From: Dermacentor variabilis
Taxonomy: Eukaryota; Arthropoda; Arachnida; Ixodida; Ixodidae
NCBI RefSeq assembly: GCF_050947875.1
Contig: NC_134571.1
Location: forward strand, 228,914,024-228,978,023
Reading direction: 5' to 3'
Length of the DNA stretch: 64,000 nucleotides
Shown here: positions 1-9,174 of the stretch, piece by piece
Layout of the letters: each line of letters begins with the position of its first letter
Numbering within the stretch: position 1 is the first letter of the stretch
Notes under the pieces: generated by a model
The model's input: only the letters and a program-made list of their open reading frames with translations
The model's database searches: none
Told to the model about the DNA's origin: nothing
Program-made: the position numbers and the translations under genes

Positions 1-416
1 TTATGGCAGCCATGTTGACATTTGTTGAAGAAGTTTTATGACACAATTTAGGATTATTGTGGAGATTGAAATAAATGATGTGGCAGGGAGGGTTGGCGGT
101 TGAGGCCAGCAACTGTTCCGCCCAAGTGTCTATCACAATATTACTGCGGTAGATCACCACGTGCATACTGTACTAGAAGGTTAAAAGGGAATGCTAATTT
201 GTGTAATGCATCTGTCGAATGCCGACAACAGTATCATGATGATGCGGTGACTACGATGGCGTGATCGACGATGCGATGACAATTCAGGAGTCATCACGAT
301 TGAGGCATAACAACTGTGGCATTATGAGTGCATACATGGCAATGACTGCGTATCTACTACACAGCGTGAAGGCGGCAGCATCCGATGGCGTGATATTACA
401 ACTAATTTAAAATGAC
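1..416. other. Unassigned left flank of PLE-1
   Basis: No reading frame with recognisable domains and no repeat shared with the rest of the window was seen. The stretch is rich in short GATG/CATCA-like words. It is the host side of the PLE-1 insertion: the target duplication starts at 417. Confidence 0.4.
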
Positions 417-430
417 AATGCAATGATGAC
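417..430. repeat. Left target-site duplication of PLE-1
   Basis: AATGCAATGATGAC occurs here and again at 6087-6100, exactly bracketing the composite Penelope-like insertion. The match may extend to 17 bp (416-432 and 6086-6102), so the exact junction is ambiguous by a few bases. PLEs are known to make target duplications of variable length, so a 14-17 bp duplication fits. Confidence 0.85.
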
Positions 431-786
431 GATGAGCAAAACGTGAACAAGGTGAAGCCAACGTTTCGACAAGTGGACTTGCCTTCTTCAAGGCGACATA
501 TGCTTTCCCCGCCACAGTATATATAGGTGGGGTTCTTCTAAAGGGGAGGGGGTGTGAGGCGGGAGCGCGTGGAAACGAGGGAAAGTGTGTTAGCGTGTCG
601 AATTAGTAAAGGAACGCCGTGTACAAGGTCAAAGCCAGGACCCCCCCCCCCATCCCCTCACCCCATTCTGTCGACCCACGCGCGTTAGCCGGCGTGTCAA
701 GAGCGTCTGACACGCCAGCTGAAAAAAAAAGAAGAAAAAGAAGGGAAGAAAAAGGAAAAGGGTGGGGGATACGCCAAGAAATCAAA
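431..786 (-). repeat. PLE-1 3' Penelope-LTR / 3' UTR
   Basis: This block directly follows the ORF2 stop. It is repeated in the same orientation at about 4503-4866 and inverted at 5791-6050. Shared landmarks are the hairpin-plus-GAAAC word (457-497), a TATATATA run (about 519-526), a G-rich run (about 543-552), and an A/G-rich stretch near 720-770. Relative to the other two copies it ends at GATGAGC (431), lacking the extra 35-40 bp present at 4466-4502 and 6051-6086. That fits the short terminal extensions reported for PLEs. Confidence 0.85.
457..497 (-). ncRNA. Hammerhead-like motif, PLE-1 3' copy
   Basis: The minus strand reads CTTGAAGAA, a six-pair stem (GGCAAG/CTTGTC, one G-U pair) closed by TCCA, then GAAAC, with outer GCC and GGC able to pair. 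Type-I hammerhead ribozymes are known in PLE terminal repeats, with a CUGANGA box, stem II, then GAAA. Here the first box has an extra or substituted T, so self-cleavage is doubtful. The stem change relative to the other copies (GG for GA) keeps pairing through a wobble. Confidence 0.45.
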
Positions 787-3519
787 CTAAGTGTTGTTGC
801 CTATAGCTTGAGGTTTAGCATAGCGAATAGATTCTAAAGCTCCCTTTGAAACGTTTATGCCTATTGGTTGCAATGTCTTGAACTTATGGATAAGGTATGA
901 TTCTCTGTATTCTCTTTCACGTTCAGAACGGAAATTTGACTGTAAGATGTAGAGTTTAAGTTGATCAAAGTTATGACCTTGTTGGTTGAAATGCTCGGCG
1001 ACGGCTTTGGGAAGCTTTTTAGCTGTGTCCGCGCGATGTCCCTTTAATTTGACGTTCATTGATTGTCCTGTTTCACCGATATATTGTTTCTTACAGAAGG
1101 AACATTCAAGCATATAAATCACATCCGAACTTGTGCAAGTGAAGCTAGATTTGACTTCATCTGTATACATATTTGCGGTGCTTTTAATTTTAATGTCACT
1201 TTGAAGGTGCTTGCAGGTTTTGCACCTAGGGCGACAACATGCTTTTATTACGGGGGAATGCTGCTGGCTGACTTTTGCGTGCACTAACATGTCTTTAAAG
1301 ATCTTGTTTCGGCGATAGGTAATCCTGGGTACATCCGGGAACGCTTTTCGCAGACGCTCGTTACTTGATAATATTGGGTGGTATTTTCTTAGGATGTTGT
1401 TTATGCTTGGGAGTGCATTAGCATATTTTGTTATAAAGGCCGGCGGTCTGTCAGATTCTAATGTGGGCAGTCTCTTCGCCAATTCCGACTGTCTCTCCAA
1501 TCTTGACGCGGTATCATAAGCTCTATCGAGAGCAACTTGGGGATAGTTCCTTTCTGCTAGCGTTGATCTAAGGTCATTTAGGTGGTGGATATAATCGTGG
1601 TCTTCGCTGCAGATTCTTCTTATACGTTTCGCTTGTCCGACAAAAATTCCTTGCTTGCAATGTCGCGGGTGATGACTGTTGTAGTCTAAATATTGATGGC
1701 TATCTGTAGGCTTCCGGTAAAGTGTCGTTCTCAGTTTTCCGTTTTCTATGTAGACCGTCGTGTCCAGGAAGTTGACCTGACTAGGAGAGTGGTGAGCAGT
1801 ACATTTAATACTCGGGTGAAAGCGATTGAAATGGCTAATTAAGTTGGTTAAGGCGCTTGTGCCGTGTTCCCATATTATAAATATGTCGTCAATGTAACGA
1901 AGATAGGTGTGGGGTTTTAAAGGGTAGGATTTCAGCAGGTCTGCTTCAAGCTGTCCCATGAAAATGTTCGCATACGTGGGAGCGAATGGCGTACCCATGC
2001 TCGTGCCGAAAATTTGCAGGTAGTGTATAGAATCGAATTCCAAATAGTTGAGCGTGAGAACTAATCTAAGGAGCCATAAGTAAACTTCAGGAGCGTGCGC
2101 TTGGGGATTGATTGCGAGGGATCTAGAAACGGCTTCAATTCCTTCACTCATGGGAATGTTGGTGTAAAGGGCAGAAACATCCAAAGTGACTAGAATAGCG
2201 CGGTCGGAAAGGATTTGGTTGGCGTTGATGCCGTCGATAATTCGAAGGAAGTGCGGCGTGTCTTGAACGAAAGATGGGAGGGTGGTGGGTATGTTTGACA
2301 GGTGGTGATTTAAGAATTTAGATAGTGACTCAGTAGGAGTGTTGTTATTAGACACAATAGGCCGATCTGGGATTTCTACTGTAAATATTTCTTCGACCGG
2401 AACTTTATATATTTTAGGAAGAAGATAAAAGCGGCCTGCTGTTTTGTTTTTGGGCATCATGAAGCGATATTCAGATTGCGTGATTAGTTCCCTGGACCGG
2501 AGCTCCGCTATTGTGCTTAACACAATATTGCTGTAATCTGAGGTTGGGTTAGAGTCAAGTTTTCTGTAATGGGTGTGGTTGTTCAGTTGTTTAGAGGCCT
2601 CATTCTTGTACTTTTCTATAGGCCAGATTACGATACTGCCGCCTTTGTCTGCTGGTTTTATTACAATATCATTCCTTTTCGCAAGTTCTTTAAGGATTTG
2701 GTGTTGAGCGGAGGTCAAATTTTTGCGTTTCCGGCAATGCCGCGTTGACTCTAGAATTTCCTTTGATATCAGTTTTAAGTATAAATCGAGGTCTGGGCAC
2801 TGTTCGTTTTCCGGTGTCCACGTGCTAGGTGGTCTAAGAGAGTCTCTATCTTCTTTTCCTACATCTGGTCTACCGAAAAAGAATTCCTTGATGCGCATGC
2901 GTCGTGAAAACTCTGTTATATCTTTGTGGAGTTCGTATTCGTTTACTGCGTTGTTCGTCGGACAAAACGTTAGACCACGTTTCAGGAGATCAACTTCTTC
3001 GGGGCTTAGACTCTGGGATATGTCTACTACATTGCTGCAGTGGTCTGGATGCTCGCCTGTAGGACTGTCGGTGGAGCTACGTGCTGCAGGGGTTACATTA
3101 GTTTCTTTGGGTGGATCTGCAGCTCTAATATCTTTTCGCTGGTATTTATCTAGTAATTTTTCCTCCTTAGTTCGGACGAATTGATTAAGTTCTCTTCTCT
3201 CCGTTTCAGTTAACTTTATGCTGTCGAGTTGATCAGAGATTATCCTAAGTTGTTCTTTGCAGTGTTCTTCGAGAATGTCGATAAGGGAGAGCGATGCATT
3301 TTCTAGGACAGCATTCCACTTTAATAATAGCCTGGAGGGTAAAGAACCAAGGGCGCATCTAACCTTAATTCTGAGACCTTTTGGGATTTTCCTCTGTTTA
3401 ATGCAGCTAGTGTAAGTTTTTAGGTGAAATCTGTAATTTGTTTGTTTGGCGACGAGTTTGCGCGATTGGAGGAACGGGCGAGATTTGTTGTTGCGTGTGC
3501 TATCCCTAGTGCGTGGTAG
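787..3519 (-). CDS. Penelope-like reverse transcriptase with C-terminal GIY-YIG endonuclease (ORF2)
   Basis: This protein would copy element RNA into DNA at a nick made by its own GIY-YIG nuclease. I read the frame open from 3519 to 787, about 910 codons, with no internal stop. The first ATG after the UGA is at 2898 (703 codons), but PLE-typical N-terminal sequence (LTFCPT, then VNEYELHKDI) lies upstream of it, so 2898 is probably not the natural start. Numbered from 2898, RT motifs include VSALYTNIP near residue 241, GTPFAPTYANI near 302 and catalytic YIDD near 335. Downstream are a CCRPRCKTC cysteine cluster, VIYMLEC, then KQYIGETGQ of the GIY-YIG fold, and a conserved basic/aromatic tail. 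It lies in the same frame as ORF1, separated only by the stop at 3520-3522. EN-positive PLE identity is secure; translation mode is inferred. Confidence 0.93.
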   Translation of the reverse strand, partial: LPRTRDSTRNNKSRPFLQSRKLVAKQTNYRFHLKTYTSCIKQRKIPKGLRIKVRCALGSLPSRLLLKWNAVLENASLSLIDILEEHCKEQLRIISDQLDSIKLTETERRELNQFVRTKEEKLLDKYQRKDIRAADPPKETNVTPAARSSTDSPTGEHPDHCSNVVDISQSLSPEEVDLLKRGLTFCPTNNAVNEYELHKDITEFSRRMRIKEFFFGRPDVGKEDRDSLRPPSTWTPENEQCPDLDLYLKLISKEILESTRHCRKRKNLTSAQHQILKELAKRNDIVIKPADKGGSIVIWPIEKYKNEASKQLNNHTHYRKLDSNPTSDYSNIVLSTIAELRSRELITQSEYRFMMPKNKTAGRFYLLPKIYKVPVEEIFTVEIPDRPIVSNNNTPTESLSKFLNHHLSNIPTTLPSFVQDTPHFLRIIDGINANQILSDRAILVTLDVSALYTNIPMSEGIEAVSRSLAINPQAHAPEVYLWLLRLVLTLNYLEFDSIHYLQIFGTSMGTPFAPTYANIFMGQLEADLLKSYPLKPHTYLRYIDDIFIIWEHGTSALTNLISHFNRFHPSIKCTAHHSPSQVNFLDTTVYIENGKLRTTLYRKPTDSHQYLDYNSHHPRHCKQGIFVGQAKRIRRICSEDHDYIHHLNDLRSTLAERNYPQVALDRAYDTASRLERQSELAKRLPTLESDRPPAFITKYANALPSINNILRKYHPILSSNERLRKAFPDVPRITYRRNKIFKDMLVHAKVSQQHSPVIKACCRPRCKTCKHLQSDIKIKSTANMYTDEVKSSFTCTSSDVIYMLECSFCKKQYIGETGQSMNVKLKGHRADTAKKLPKAVAEHFNQQGHNFDQLKLYILQSNFRSEREREYRESYLIHKFKTLQPIGINVSKGALESIRYAKPQAIGNNT

Positions 3520-3522
3520 TCA
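3517..3522 (-). promoter_or_regulatory. UGA-CUA junction, candidate stop-codon readthrough site
   Basis: On the minus strand the ORF1 stop is TGA followed by CTA (positions 3522 to 3517), preceded by AAA. The frame on the 3' side stays open to the end of ORF2. UGA followed by CUA is a well-known leaky stop context in animal mRNAs and some RNA viruses. The alternative is a single nonsense mutation in a fused ORF, or reinitiation downstream. I did not identify a stimulatory RNA structure. Confidence 0.5.
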
Positions 3523-4443
3523 TTTTTGTTTGGTTTGGGCAGACCTCCGGGGCGAAAAATCTTCAGGTGGTGTCTTTTTACGCTTAATTTTCTTGTCGAG
3601 GCCTGCACCGATGTCTGTCTGCGTATCGGTTTGCTTGTTAGTGTATGTAGCTGTTTGCGTGAAGGCTTCGCGGGTGGTTGTGGGCTTCCGTATGCGCGGA
3701 TGTTGTAAAGGTGGTGTTGGTTCCGCGTCCACCGTTTGTGTAGATGCTTCTTGGGTTCTAGCTTCGGTGGAACGTGCGTGCGAGCTGGTGTTGAAAATTT
3801 CAGGTGCGTGTTCCTGTGTTGAAACTAACTGGGACGCAGTATCTATTGGTGTTGTAGGTTGCGTCGATTTAAAAGAGTTCCTGAGCCTGTACTTGATGTT
3901 GTTAGCCATTACCTTGACGCCAAAAAAATTGGGGTGAAGTCCGTCCCGGGCGAGCAGAATGTCGGGGTCCTGGTGTATTTCAGCGTGGTGGATGACATCG
4001 ACGTTTTCGTGTTGGTTTCCAATGTCAAGAAGAAAATCATTGAACATACGTGTCCCTAGTGCGTGAGCTAGGAGTGTCGCCGATTGTTGAATAAGTGGCC
4101 TGTGTTTGTTTGCGATCCTGGGAAGTACTGTTGTCAAGGTGATTTCTGCGTTTGGTCTGTTGGTGTGCAAATCGTTTATGAGCGTTTTCATGGCCTCAAC
4201 TGTGTTGTCACCGGTGTCGTGGTTAAGGTCATTAGTCCCGCAGTGAATGAAGAAATGTGTGATGTGCTGTGGTGCTGCAGCAATGAGGTCTCGGATGGTG
4301 TGTGTTGTGGCGCCGCTCTTAAAGCTAATGTATGGTGAGTGTTGGCCTGGTGGGAAGTGTTCGTGTATGTACTTGTAGTGACTGTCTCCAATTAGTGCTA
4401 CGTGTGAAAAGGAAAGCAGAGGGCGCTCACCTTGTGCCTTCAT
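3520..4443 (-). CDS. PLE-1 ORF1: SGNH/GDSL hydrolase-like protein
   Basis: This is predicted to be an esterase-like SGNH hydrolase accessory protein of the retroelement; its substrate is unknown. Numbered from the upstream in-frame ATG at 4551, the domain carries block I IGDSH (Ser57), block II KSGAT (Gly80), block III CGTNDL (Asn107) and block V RDGLHPN (Asp203, His206), so the full Ser-Gly-Asn-His set is present. I prefer the ATG at 4443 (residue 37) because residues 1-36 are encoded largely by the Penelope-LTR. The C-terminal 120 residues are Thr/Gln/Lys-rich, apparently disordered and basic, and could bind nucleic acid. It lies immediately upstream of and in frame with the RT ORF. SGNH domains are known in CR1-type LINE ORF1s and, as I recall, in giant rotifer telomere-associated PLE-like elements; I do not know it as a standard part of GIY-YIG PLEs. 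Confidence 0.85.
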   Translation of the reverse strand: MKAQGERPLLSFSHVALIGDSHYKYIHEHFPPGQHSPYISFKSGATTHTIRDLIAAAPQHITHFFIHCGTNDLNHDTGDNTVEAMKTLINDLHTNRPNAEITLTTVLPRIANKHRPLIQQSATLLAHALGTRMFNDFLLDIGNQHENVDVIHHAEIHQDPDILLARDGLHPNFFGVKVMANNIKYRLRNSFKSTQPTTPIDTASQLVSTQEHAPEIFNTSSHARSTEARTQEASTQTVDAEPTPPLQHPRIRKPTTTREAFTQTATYTNKQTDTQTDIGAGLDKKIKRKKTPPEDFSPRRSAQTKQK

Positions 4444-4465
4444 CTTCCGTCGGTAGAAATCCAGA

Positions 4466-4866
4466 GAAAAGACGGGGAATGCGGGAGATGGCAATTCAAG
4501 ACGATGAGCAAAACGCGAACAAGGTGAATGCAGGAGCCAACGTTTCGACAAGTGGACTTGTCTTCTTCAAGGCGACATATGCTTTCCCCGCCACAGTATA
4601 TATAGGTGGGGTTCTTCTAAAGGGGAGGGGGTGTGAGGCGGGAGCGCGTGGAAACGAGGGAAAGTGTGTTAGCGTGTCGAATTAGTAAAGGAACGCTGTG
4701 TACAAGGTCAAAGCCAGGACCCCCCCTCCCCTCACCCCAGTCTGTCGACCCACGCGCGTTAGCCGGCGTGTCAAGAGCGTCTGAAACGCCAGCTGAAAAA
4801 GAAGAAGAAAAAAAAAGAAGGGAAGAAAAAGGAAAAGGGGGGGGGGGGATACACCAAGAAATAAAA
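4466..4866 (-). repeat. PLE-1 internal (5') Penelope-LTR
   Basis: This copy is nearly identical to the 3' block at 431-786 and inverted relative to 5791-6086. It lies between the truncated tandem RT copy and ORF1, so it should supply the 5' end and promoter of the full-length transcript. It carries the extra terminal segment (4466-4502) that is missing at 431. Confidence 0.85.
4533..4576 (-). ncRNA. Hammerhead-like motif, PLE-1 5' copy
   Basis: The layout matches the 457-497 copy: CTTGAAGAA, a perfect six-pair stem GACAAG/CTTGTC with TCCA loop, then GAAACGTTGGC. It sits just before the inferred ORF1 start, where PLE hammerheads are expected. The first core box deviates from CUGANGA by one base. 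Confidence 0.45.
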
Positions 4867-5790
4867 CTAAGTGTTGTTGCCTATAGCTTGAGGTTTAGCA
4901 TAGCGAATAGATTCTAAAGCTCCCTTTGAAAAGTTTATGCCTATTGGTTGCAATGTCTTGAACTTATGGATAAGGTATGATTCTCTGTATTTTCTTTCTC
5001 GTTCAGAACGGAAATTTGACTGTAAGATGTAGAGTTTAAGTTCATCAAAGTTATGACCTGGTTGGTTGAAATGCTCGGCGACGGCTTTGGGAAGCTTTTT
5101 AGCTGTGTCCGCGCGATGTCCGTTTAATCTGACGTTCATTGATTGTCCTGTTTCACCGATATATTGTTTCTTACAGAAGGAACTTTCAAGCATATAAATC
5201 ACATCCGAACTTGTGCAAGTGAAGCTAGATTTGACTTCATGTGTATACATATTTGCGGTGCTTTTAATTTTAATGTCACTTTGAAGGTGCTTGCAGGTTT
5301 TGCACCTAGGGCGACAACATGCTTTTATTACGGGGGAATGCTGCTGGCTGACTTTTGCGTGCACTAACATGTCTTTAATGTTCTTGTTTCGGCGATAGGT
5401 AACCCTGGGTACATCCGGGAACGCTTTTCGCAGACGCTCGTTACTTGATAATATTGGTGGTATTTTCTTAGGATGTTGTTTATGTTTGGGAGTGCATTAG
5501 AATATTTTGTTATACAGGCCAGCGGTCTGTCAGATTCTAATGTGGGCAGTCTCTTCGCCAATTCCGACTGTCTCTCCAATCTTGACGCGGTATCATAAGC
5601 TCTATCGAGAGCAACTTGGGGATAGTTCCTTTCTGCTAGCGTTGATCTAAGGTCATTTAGGTGGCGGATATAATCGTGGTCTTCGCTGCAGATTCTTCTT
5701 ATACGTTTCGCTTGTCCGACAAAAATTCCTTGCTTGCAATGTCGCGGGTGATGACTGTTGTAGTCTAAATATTACTGGCTATCTGCTGGC
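4867..5790 (-). pseudogene. 5'-truncated tandem copy of PLE-1 ORF2
   Basis: The minus strand matches the last 300 or so codons of ORF2 at high identity, including the cysteine cluster and KQYIGETGQ. A one-base deletion near 5457 shifts the frame, and further changes lie near 5385. The copy breaks off at 5785-5791, where it abuts the inverted terminal block. This is the partial upstream copy typical of PLE insertions, not a separate gene. Confidence 0.9.
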
Positions 5791-6086
5791 TAACGCGCGT
5801 GGGTCGACAGACTGGGGTGAAGGGAGGGGGGGTCCTGGCTTTGACCTTGTACACAGCGTTCCTTTACTAATTTGACACGCTAACACACTTTCCCTCGTTT
5901 CCACGCGCTCTCGCCTCACACCCCCTCCCCTTTAGAAGAACCCCACCTATATATACTGTGGCGGGGAAAGCATATGTCGCCTTGAAGAAGACAAGTCCAC
6001 TTGTCGAAACGTTGGCTCCTGCATTCACCTTGTTCACGTTTTGCTCATCGTCTTGAATTGCCATCTCCCGCATTCCCCGTCTTTTC
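5791..6086 (+). repeat. Inverted Penelope-LTR at the 5' end of PLE-1
   Basis: This is the reverse complement of about 4466-4765, so the truncated RT copy lies between inverted repeats. It ends at CGTCTTTTC, next to the right TSD. It probably arose by second-strand switching during integration, as proposed for inverted PLE termini. Confidence 0.85.
5977..6018 (+). ncRNA. Hammerhead-like motif, inverted PLE-1 copy
   Basis: This is the third copy of the CTTGAAGAA, GACAAG-TCCA-CTTGTC, GAAAC module, here on the plus strand because the block is inverted. The stem is perfect. The same one-base deviation in the first core box is present in all three copies. Confidence 0.45.
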
Positions 6087-6100
6087 AATGCAATGATGAC
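6087..6100. repeat. Right target-site duplication of PLE-1
   Basis: AATGCAATGATGAC, identical to 417-430. Joining the two flanks gives a continuous empty site. Confidence 0.85.
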
Positions 6101-6943
6101 GACAGATTGAAGACTGTGAACAGTCAGCAATGATGCGTCAGCTTGGCAACTAAAGAAAAACATTTGAGGACAGCTAAGCATGTTTTATTGGAGTTGTGAT
6201 TGCGAAAGCTATAATGCACAATTGAATGCCGCTGAACAGTCCGAGTTTTGTGCTGCGAGTAATGTTCCCTAGAGCTACGTTTTGCCCGAGCCACCAAGCA
6301 GCAGCAGCCTGCAGTACCAACGCCGCATGCCATCGACGTACTGCACAACCAGAGACCAGGAAACAGCAGTGGCCACCAAGGCTGGCAGGCACGCGCAGCA
6401 GCTAAGCCCAGAGGGGGTGGGGGCGGTAGATATAAGGACCGGGCGCCAGCTTGCGAGAGCAAGGATGACGGTGCGTCGCGGCGGCGCCTTCTCCCCTCAC
6501 GCAGCACCTAGCCGGCGCGCTAGAGCGAAAGCAGGTGTACCCTTTCACCGGCTCTGCTCCGTCGAGGCGCGCTCGTGACGTGGTCGCAGCCAATGGGATT
6601 TGAGGTGCCATTTCGCTGAGACGACAGACGCCGGCTTTTCTGCTCAACGGGCCATTTGACGCTTTCGCATAAATAATCGCTACAGAATAACAAAGACGAC
6701 GTGGTTATGTTGAGCTCGCGTTCACGCTTCGTTTGCACGGACTACCCTATATTTGTACTTTTGGTACTGGGGCCAATTCTGTACCATGCAAGACACTCAG
6801 CCATGGAGCACCCGCAAAGATCAGGCGATAGGCAAAAAACGCTGTGCTTTAAACATGCACCCATAGAGTGCCCCGATATTGCAACCAGCCGATCCGCGCA
6901 TAGTGAAGCGTCCGCACGGCCGCGTTTGCCACGTCTCCCACTG
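6101..6943. other. Unassigned flank between PLE-1 and repeat copy A
   Basis: This stretch is moderately GC-rich, with several short overlapping open frames on both strands (for example 6124-6507 minus and 6282-6578 plus) that show low-complexity Arg/Ala/Pro composition and no domain. Nothing convincing was identified. Confidence 0.4.
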
Positions 6944-8694
6944 CCTCATGTAATGTCTCAGCAAGATACCTTTGAGGAGATAAATAAATAAATAAATAAA
7001 TAACTAAATAAATAAACTTATACAGCATTTGAAATCTAGGATCGAATTACGCTACAGGTTTTCTCAATTTATGGTCGAAAATCTAGGTGTTAAAGGCGAC
7101 ACAGGTCTCTGCTCAGACTGGTAATACTATGTTTTGCCTAGTTTAATTAAATATGCCATACCACGGGTCTCCCAAGCTAAGGCTGCTGTCCAGTTGCAAG
7201 TGCAAATCGCTTAATTATGTCCAGGGCACGCTTGAGCAAAAGGCAGCCAAGATTACTGTGCCACTGAGGTCTATTTCCTGAAATCTGATTTCTTCTCATA
7301 AAACAACCTCTATAAAAGTAAAAACATTCACAACAAAATAACCCCAACCTTTATTGAGAAAAGCCATCACACTGGCCCTTGAACTCTAATTACGCACTGG
7401 CTCCTTGCGATGTAGTGTTCTGTACATCAGCACCTTACAAAGTACAGAAAAATTTAATAACTGCAACATGACAGGTACACAACAAAGGAAAAAGGATAAA
7501 ACATCACACAGGCTGTCATCAGTATTCATGTCTCCATTTCAATTCGAATGTTTTTAGCAGTGAATACATGTTCTCGTTAAACTGAGTGTCATAATATCAG
7601 AAAAGCAAAGGGCAAAGGTCTTTAGATTCTAAACTGACAAATTTGCTTTATTATGTTTCACTGCAATACAGGATGTTTTATAGTGAACAGTCACGTAAAG
7701 TTTTGGCTTACTACGGCGGGCATGTCCTGCTGTGAGACCTCTTCTGCATTGCGGTAAAGCGTATTGACAGTGACAAGAGCTAACCTGGCATGTATGGCTT
7801 TAGCCAACAAAAGTTTTCAAGGCATCATCCTGCCGCGAAAATCTCCTTTGTTGAGAATAGAACATTAGGTTTGGCGCTGACTGAAACCCTACCTTCCAGA
7901 TTGACATAAATTCTTCCCAATATCGGTATCCTTCACCGCAACAGACAAATATGTTGCGGTGATAACGGTGGTCGAACAGGCTGGTGCAAATGTTCCTACA
8001 GGGGAGCTTGCCTTCATCAGGGCAGCTGCTTTCCTTGGCAGTTTTCACAAATGTGAGTCTCCCTTACTCCCAACAGGGGAGATTTAGCTGGACCTTTGCC
8101 AAGAGACGTACCGACAAGCGTTTGGTAGTGGATGGTAGAGATGCAGCAGTTTAAAAAGTGTTGCGAAATTCGGTTTCGTAAGGTTAGCTTCACCGAAGTA
8201 CAAAGAGAATGTTTTGCGGTGAAGCATAGCGAGGGTGCCTGGCCTTTGGTGCAAAGCAGCTGCTCAAGAGGCACGCTGATCTCATGGCTAGGTATGCAGT
8301 TCCACGCGTGCGAGTGAGTTCCCCGCGTTCGGTGGTCTCCCAGTGATATACAAAATGGCATTGACTGTGTTGCAAATGGGCGACGGCAACAGGTCCAAAG
8401 CGTCGTTTCGCTTTCTAAAACTGCGTTCGGCTAATTAGAACACCTTATGACTTATGATATGACCTTATGATATGACCAGAGCAGTTGGACAGGAAACTAC
8501 GAATTACGCAGCTATTATGGAAGAAATCAACAGTTCAGAAAAAACGACCCTCTACACATTGGCTTACGAGGTCAGCAAAGCAACGGTTCACACTGCCACG
8601 TCCGAAATAGCTCTGAAGGCCTACACTTATTAGGCGCCTCGGTGCGCGTAAAGTAACAGGAGACGGCGGTGGCGCCCGTACATCATTAAAGAAC

Positions 8695-8696
<2 letters not shown>
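6944..8696. repeat. Repeat copy A, left part
   Basis: This is about 90% identical by eye, with small indels, to 49586-51396 in the same orientation. Near its left end both copies have CTCATGTAATGTCT followed by an (AAATA)n run (6979-7016; 49622-49670), which resembles the 3' tail of a CR1/L2-type LINE. The following 1.7 kb has no recognisable protein. Small shared frames, such as 7800-8048 minus, are conserved only as far as the DNA is. In copy A it is interrupted at the (TA)n by Gypsy-1 and resumes at 14657. Confidence 0.8.

Positions 8697-8761
<65 letters not shown>
8697..8761. repeat. (TA)n microsatellite left of Gypsy-1
   Basis: About 65 bp of almost pure TA. In copy B the same position holds only a short ATATATAT inside GAACATATATATGTTC (51392-51407), so the run is expanded in copy A. 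Gypsy-1 inserted within it, so its target duplication cannot be read. Confidence 0.9.
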
Positions 8762-8764
<3 letters not shown>

Positions 8765-9046
8765 AACCAACAGTTACGACGGCCGTTTCTATGCAAACTA
8801 ATTTATTCTGGGCGAACCTGTGCCCGTCAACAAAAGCGTCCCTTGAGCTTCGCTTCTTTTAACTTCGTTCTCTTCTTTGTCGCCTCCTGTCGCGTGCCAG
8901 TCCGATTTTCGCGCACGAGCCGCCGGTCTGTCAGCACCGGCACAGCGTTGCCTTGCGGTGCTTTTCTTGACGCTTGCGGTGTGGCGGCTCTTTGAAACGC
9001 AGTTGGGATGTGGCGGTCGTCTTGTGTTCTCGCAATGCTGGCGGCA
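8762..9046 (-). repeat. Gypsy-1 3' LTR
   Basis: On the minus strand it begins TGCCGCC and ends GTTACA, pairing with 14298-14582 almost base for base. Differences include an extra short variation near 8860 and single changes near 8950-9035. Confidence 0.93.
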
Positions 9047-9060
9047 TCGGCCCCCTCCGA
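9047..9060 (-). promoter_or_regulatory. Gypsy-1 polypurine tract
   Basis: The minus strand reads CGGAGGGGGCCGA immediately upstream of the 3' LTR, the position where plus-strand priming is expected. Confidence 0.6.
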
Positions 9061-9174
9061 AGAAGCATCGTCCTGATACGTAGAAAAGGCCTATAGAGAA
9101 GCCAACTGCTTTAAAACGACAGTGGTCAGAGGATGGCTGGTGCTAGGCTTGATCGTACGTGCAAATTCTAGTAG

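Larger units (their letters stand above)
431..6086 (-). mobile_element. PLE-1, a near-complete Penelope-like retroelement
   Basis: Read on the minus strand, the order is: inverted terminal block (6086-5791), 5'-truncated tandem copy of the RT/endonuclease 3' end (5790-4867), Penelope-LTR (4866 to about 4466), SGNH-like ORF1 (4443-3520), RT plus GIY-YIG ORF2 (3519-787), and the 3' Penelope-LTR (786-431). A partial tandem copy upstream of the full copy, plus an inverted terminal piece, is a recognised PLE architecture. The flanking 14-bp TSD shows that the whole 5.65-kb composite entered as one unit. ORF2 of the full copy has no internal stop, so this may be one of the youngest elements in the window. 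The ORF1 domain is the unusual part. Confidence 0.9.

Noticed and set aside
2723..3184. Plus-strand open frame across PLE-1
   Set aside because: It is antisense to the conserved N-terminal RT frame and has no domain; it is a shadow of ORF2.
4867..5790. Second independent Penelope gene
   Set aside because: It is the truncated tandem portion of PLE-1 within one TSD pair, not a separate insertion.
7800..8048. Small ORF conserved between repeat copies A and B (partner 50526-50786)
   Set aside because: Conservation does not exceed the flanking non-coding DNA, there is no domain, and the ends differ between copies.
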